This document shows, in pieces, positions 4,837-7,782 of a DNA stretch of 7,782 nt. Source of the DNA: an uncultured Bacillota bacterium. Lineage in GTDB: Bacteria > Bacillota_I > Bacilli_A > RF39 > UBA660. A program made the translations under genes and the position numbers. Location of the stretch: positions 1-7,782 of the forward strand of contig CAMUZJ010000050.1 in NCBI GenBank assembly GCA_947165195.1, written 5' to 3'. The notes under the pieces were generated by a model. The model saw only the letters and a program-made list of their open reading frames with translations. It had not been told where the DNA came from and made no database searches. How positions within the stretch are numbered: the stretch's first letter is position 1; the number at the start of each line of letters is the position of its first letter.

Positions 4837-6520
4837 ATTTATCTCTTTTGTTTCCTGTATACGTATATCCAGCATCTAATAAGCTTTTATCATCATAAGT
4901 AGACCATTTTGTATCTATAGATCCATTATTGGTTACCGTTCTAGTTTTACTACTTTGATAACAAACTGTACCATATAATGGTTCTGTACGCTCTACTATA
5001 TCATTTACAGTTATTGTACTATAAATTGGCACTGTTTTTGTAGTCATTCCACCACAACTTGCTGTTACTTGAATTTCACTAGATGATGTTACTTCTGTTG
5101 TAGAGTTAGAAGTTGTCTTACCAGGGGTAATCACTTTTACTCCAGATGAAGTTATATTTCCTTTAAGTGTATATTTGTTATAACAGAAGGTAGGTAATGA
5201 ATGACAAGTTTCTCCACACTTACTAAAGTCAGCTCCTATTGGTATATAGAAAGTTGTTGCAGTTCTAGTTGGTGGATTATCATAACATCCTCTAACTGGT
5301 TCAGACCAACTATTACATAAAGAGGCAGAACCTGAACTACAAGTAGATGAATTTGCATAAGAAATATTATTAATTGTATTATACGTTGTTGTAACAGTCG
5401 TTGCATATGTTGTTTTATCAATAATTACATAATTATAATTTTGACAAACTCTAAGTTCATAAGAACCTGTTTGTTTAATAGTTTCTCTTTGTTGTGTATA
5501 TTTCTTATTATAAGTTCCGATTTGTTCTTTTCTATTGTATAATTGTACTTTTTTAAGACATGAAGGATCATCATCGCTACAATTTAATTCTTGTGTATCA
5601 CAACTTGTTTTTGACCAATTACTCCAATCTGTCCAAGAGGATAGACTTCCTCCAGTAGTTTTTGAGTATTCATACATATAAGCTCCTTTATTTTCAATAG
5701 AGCCACTTTCTTTAGAACCACTTACAATATTAGAGCTACTAGAAGCACTATTAGATTTAGAAGTAGAGTTCTTTGAATTAGAAGAACTGCTAGAACTTGA
5801 TTTACTAGAACTAGCTGATTTACTACTAGAAGTAGAAGTACTTGAATTTTTTGCAACATTATTTGTATTGTTTCCAGAACTTTTTGTATTATTTCCAGAA
5901 TTATTTTTTGTAGTACCACCATTTGGAGTAATTGCTACTATAGATGTAGAATTATTAGACTTTCCAGATTTTATAGGAACATCATTTGTATTCTTTTCAC
6001 ATATAGTATTTGTACAATAATTATAATTTCCTAAATGTACTAAAATGTAATCTTCTTTTTCACTATCTTTTAAATTTACTTTTAATAAATATTCATCATC
6101 TAATTTTGTAATTCTTATATAACTTTTTTCAGTATCACAGTTATTATTATTTTTATCCTTTAAAGGTGTAATAATTTTTTCTTGAATCATCTCACCTAAA
6201 GTCATTGATTTATATTGACCAACAGTAGTAGGTAATCTATCATCTGTATAATAAGATAATGCAGCTTCTTTCATTTTATTAAGATTTTCTTCAAAAGATT
6301 GAGAAGTAGTAGCATTAGCAGAATTTGAAGAATTATTACCATTTTTACTATTAATACTGCTATTATTATTAGAACTATTATCTTCATTTACCACTGTAGC
6401 AGGTGATATAAATTTTGGAACTAACCAAATTAATAAAAGTATAAAAACAATTATAAAAATTAATTTAAATAAGAAATTCTTAAAAGGAAATCCCCTATGT
6501 TCATATTCTTCTGTGTACAT
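4835..6520 (-). CDS. Cysteine-rich single-pass surface protein with Ser/Asn-rich stalks and a WxDWSxW motif
   Basis: This 561-residue protein has a short N-terminal tail, one strong membrane helix (about 16-34) and no cleavage site, so it is probably anchored with its C-terminus outside. An Asn/Ser spacer (45-75) leads to a small folded domain (76-175: SYYTDDRLP at 89-97, SYIRITKLDDEYLLKVNL at 133-150; Cys128, Cys169, Cys174). A second, Ser-dominated stalk (185-275) leads to a C-terminal region (280-561) with twelve cysteines and the tryptophan motif WTDWSNW at 296-302. This motif recalls the WxxW core of thrombospondin type 1 repeats, though I do not claim homology. Fifteen cysteines in the outer part suggest disulfides or metal binding. 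The ATG follows AGGGGG with 8-nt spacing. It is the first gene of an operon with the 815-residue protein. There is no LPXTG or enzymatic motif. Adhesion or complex formation at the surface is inference. Confidence 0.9.
   Translation of the reverse strand: MYTEEYEHRGFPFKNFLFKLIFIIVFILLLIWLVPKFISPATVVNEDNSSNNNSSINSKNGNNSSNSANATTSQSFEENLNKMKEAALSYYTDDRLPTTVGQYKSMTLGEMIQEKIITPLKDKNNNNCDTEKSYIRITKLDDEYLLKVNLKDSEKEDYILVHLGNYNYCTNTICEKNTNDVPIKSGKSNNSTSIVAITPNGGTTKNNSGNNTKSSGNNTNNVAKNSSTSTSSSKSASSSKSSSSSSSNSKNSTSKSNSASSSSNIVSGSKESGSIENKGAYMYEYSKTTGGSLSSWTDWSNWSKTSCDTQELNCSDDDPSCLKKVQLYNRKEQIGTYNKKYTQQRETIKQTGSYELRVCQNYNYVIIDKTTYATTVTTTYNTINNISYANSSTCSSGSASLCNSWSEPVRGCYDNPPTRTATTFYIPIGADFSKCGETCHSLPTFCYNKYTLKGNITSSGVKVITPGKTTSNSTTEVTSSSEIQVTASCGGMTTKTVPIYSTITVNDIVERTEPLYGTVCYQSSKTRTVTNNGSIDTKWSTYDDKSLLDAGYTYTGNKRDK
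5732..5842 (-). repeat. Poly-serine stalk of the 561-residue gene
   Basis: Codons 227-263 encode almost only Ser with interspersed Thr, Lys, Ala and Asn. Codons are mixed (AGT, AGC, TCN), giving recurring short CTAG-containing motifs without a perfect unit. It separates the small membrane-proximal domain from the cysteine-rich C-terminal region. Confidence 0.8.
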
Positions 6521-6552
6521 AATAAATACCCCCTAAAACACAATTGCCTATT

Positions 6553-6581
6553 ATGATACCATAAAAGAGTAAAAAAGTCAA
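6553..6581 (-). promoter_or_regulatory. Promoter of the membrane-protein operon
   Basis: The minus strand shows a -35 TTGACT (6576-6581), a 17-bp spacer and a -10 TATCAT (6553-6558), preceded by TGG (extended -10). The predicted start is near 6546, with a leader of about 25 nt ending in AGGGGG before the ATG. The -35 lies within the descending arm and first U of the terminator of the preceding operon. Confidence 0.8.
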
Positions 6582-6610
6582 ACTCAACTGTAGTGTTTTT
6601 TGAGTTTGAC
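6571..6610 (-). terminator. Rho-independent terminator of the kinase-Smr operon
   Basis: GTCAAACTCAA (6600-6610) pairs perfectly over 11 bp with TTGAGTTTGAC (6577-6587) across a 12-nt loop, followed by six T (6571-6576). The upstream arm is inside the last codons of the Smr gene. The TGA stop (6584-6586) is in the downstream arm, and the same arm supplies the -35 of the next promoter. Confidence 0.85.
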
Positions 6611-6847
6611 TATTGTTTGACCAGCATTAAAATTATCTATTTTAAAGGAGTCCACATACTTATTTTTCCGAAGTACTTCTTGCACTGTTTTTCTAAGTAT
6701 TCCTAAACCAATTCCATGAATAATAACAACCGTTTCATTCTTAATTGTATAATTATCCCTTATAAAATCATTAATTACTACTCTTGCATAATCTCTATCC
6801 ATTCCATGCAAATCGATTGTCGGACAATTTTTATATAATGTTATCAT
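6584..6847 (-). CDS. Stand-alone Smr-domain protein
   Basis: The 87-residue protein consists of little more than one Smr domain, the module found at the C-terminus of MutS2. Visible signatures are IDLHG (11-15), HGIGLGILR (44-52, the HGxGxGxLR loop) and NAGQTIVKL (74-82, corresponding to the usual final Gly-rich strand). Smr domains of MutS2 and SmrB cleave nucleic acid, and recent work on those proteins links them to collided ribosomes; whether this minimal form does so is unknown. Asp12 and His14 of the DLH motif are present, which favours nuclease activity. It is shorter than most Smr proteins, which often carry N-terminal extensions. The ATG lies inside the end of the kinase gene (17-bp overlap in another frame), with AGAGG 9 nt upstream, so translation is probably coupled. 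It ends in TGA, and the terminator starts within its last codons. Confidence 0.93.
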   Translation of the reverse strand: MITLYKNCPTIDLHGMDRDYARVVINDFIRDNYTIKNETVVIIHGIGLGILRKTVQEVLRKNKYVDSFKIDNFNAGQTIVKLKKHYS

Positions 6848-7730
6848 ATTCTAATACCTCTTGCAAAGTTGGAATAGAGCATCTTGCACCTATCCTAGTA
6901 ACTGAAATTGCAGAAGTAATAGAAGAATATTTAATAGCATCTCTTAGAGAATATCGATTGCTTATAAAGTAAGTAAAAGCCCCATGAAAGATATCTCCAG
7001 CACCCGTTGAGTCTACTGTTTTTACTTTTACACTAGGAAGTACTTCGTAATTTCCTTCTATAAAGGTAAAGCTACCTCTATCTTCTAAGGTAATAATAAC
7101 CTGATTATTAAAGTAAGCCGTTAATTCTTTATGACATTTAATAAGTCCTTCGATATCATCAGCACTTAACTTTGTATTAGAAAACTCCTCAGCAAAATCT
7201 TTAGAGCAAATTAAAAACTCTACCATTTTTCCTAAATGTCTTGTATCGATGGTTAATCTTCCAGCATCCATAACAGTAATTTTATTTTTTCCATTATATT
7301 TTAATAGTTCTTCAGCTGAATCTGGATGTTCTCCATCGATTAAGATAGCATTTGCTTCTATTTCTAAACCTTGTTGCAGTCTTCTATCCTGTTCACTTTT
7401 TGAGGTAATAATAGTTCTAGTACCATTTGCCGTATTAGCAATAATATAACTACTAGAAGTATTGTGATTTGGACGCTTTTCTAAATAGGTAGTATCACAA
7501 CCTACTTTTTGAAATTCTTCTATAATTTTTTCTCCGTAATAATCATCTCCTACTTGAGATGCAATGGTAGTATCCATTCCCCATTTTGCTAGTAAATAAG
7601 CTGCATTAGAAGCTGGACCTCCTCCACACTCTATATGATCTTTAATACGGTATTTTTTATTTTCTTGTGGATACTCATCCACTAATAGTGTAATATCGTA
7701 TGTCGAATGACCTACACATACCACTTTCAT
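6831..7730 (-). CDS. PfkB-family (ribokinase/ketohexokinase-like) sugar kinase
   Basis: The 299-residue length and motif order fit a full PfkB kinase, which transfers ATP gamma-phosphate to a sugar or nucleoside in the cytoplasm. The substrate-side signature is GGGPASNAAYLLAKWG (36-51). The second signature is DSTGAGDIFHGAF (240-252), with catalytic base Asp246 and the anion-hole GAG. ITLEDRGS (213-220) corresponds to the usual strand before the ATP site. Where many ribokinases have NxxE, this protein has SKDFAEEF (176-183), which recalls the SKDVA segment of ketohexokinase. The substrate cannot be read from the sequence. The ATG is preceded by GAGGGTG with good spacing, and MKVVCVGHSTYDI is a typical family start. 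It is the first gene of an operon with the Smr protein, which it overlaps by 17 bp. Confidence 0.95.
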   Translation of the reverse strand: MKVVCVGHSTYDITLLVDEYPQENKKYRIKDHIECGGGPASNAAYLLAKWGMDTTIASQVGDDYYGEKIIEEFQKVGCDTTYLEKRPNHNTSSSYIIANTANGTRTIITSKSEQDRRLQQGLEIEANAILIDGEHPDSAEELLKYNGKNKITVMDAGRLTIDTRHLGKMVEFLICSKDFAEEFSNTKLSADDIEGLIKCHKELTAYFNNQVIITLEDRGSFTFIEGNYEVLPSVKVKTVDSTGAGDIFHGAFTYFISNRYSLRDAIKYSSITSAISVTRIGARCSIPTLQEVLEYDNII

Positions 7731-7750
7731 ATTTTCACCCTCTTTAAACC

Positions 7751-7779
7751 ATTATAACAGAAAAAAAGCATATTTTATA
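7751..7779 (-). promoter_or_regulatory. Probable promoter of the kinase-Smr operon
   Basis: A perfect -10 TATAAT (7751-7756) lies 20 bp upstream of the kinase ATG. The -35 at 17-bp spacing (TATAAA, 7774-7779) is weak (3 of 6) and lies inside the terminator hairpin of the preceding gene. The leader would be only about 15 nt. Confidence 0.5.
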
Positions 7780-7782
7780 TGC
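7761..7782 (-). terminator. Terminator of a gene beyond the right edge
   Basis: On the minus strand GCATAT (7777-7782) pairs with ATATGC (7768-7773) around AAA, followed by seven T (7761-7767). The stem may continue past the window edge, so its full strength is not visible. It marks the kinase as the first gene of a new transcription unit. Confidence 0.65.

Noticed and set aside
4835..6520. Type IV pilin or pseudopilin identity for the 561-residue protein, because of an N-terminal helix and SYYTDDRLP.
   Set aside because: There is no prepilin peptidase site (Gly followed by Phe/Met-x-x-x-Glu at the helix start), and the length and stalks do not fit a pilin.
6784..6972. Plus-strand open frames opposite the Smr and kinase genes (also at 7249-7449).
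   Set aside because: They are antisense to genes with clear family motifs and have no promoter or ribosome-binding site.
1..7782. CRISPR array, insertion sequence, prophage or defence system.
   Set aside because: There are no regularly spaced repeats and no transposase, integrase, phage structural or recognisable immunity genes. The genes are co-oriented and uniform in composition.

Overview
The window looks like a piece of a low-GC, AT-rich Gram-positive genome, probably an uncultured relative of the Bacilli or Mycoplasmatota (RF39- or Erysipelotrichia-like). This placement is inferred from base composition, sigma-A-type promoters, purine-rich ribosome-binding sites and rho-independent terminators. 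The genetic code appears standard: the Smr gene ends in TGA, and every Trp codon I checked is TGG, so it is not a Mycoplasma using code 4. Every supported gene is on the minus strand, so the window reads from right to left.

Layout in transcription order. (1) A terminator at the right edge closes a gene outside the window. (2) A two-gene operon follows: a PfkB-family sugar kinase (6831-7730) overlapping by 17 bp a small stand-alone Smr-domain protein (6584-6847). Its terminator shares bases with the next promoter. (3) A second two-gene operon encodes two large single-pass membrane proteins of unknown function: a 561-residue, cysteine-rich protein with Ser/Asn-rich stalks (4835-6520) and an 815-residue protein with a cytoplasmic head, one membrane helix, an outer helical region, a coiled coil and a Ser/Thr-rich tail (2372-4819). 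It ends in a strong terminator. (4) A 475-residue SGNH/GDSL-hydrolase-like protein without a signal peptide (847-2274) has its own promoter. (5) A 143-residue protein of unknown function (250-681) is driven by a near-perfect promoter, with a hairpin at the 5' end of its leader, and is closed by a terminator. (6) A tRNA unit with its own promoter carries tRNA(CAT), most likely the lysidine-modified tRNA-Ile2, and tRNA-Leu(TAG). It may continue off the left edge.

The kinase, the Smr protein and the tRNAs are housekeeping-like. The unexplained part is 847-6520. The two adjacent membrane proteins look like partners in a cell-surface structure: both are probably anchored by an N-terminal-side helix with their bulk outside, both have Ser-rich spacers, and neither has a sortase signal. 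The SGNH-like gene next door is separately transcribed, so a link to them is only suggested by position. Intergenic regions are short (none exceeds 300 bp), and three terminators reach into the 3' ends of coding regions, which points to a compact genome.
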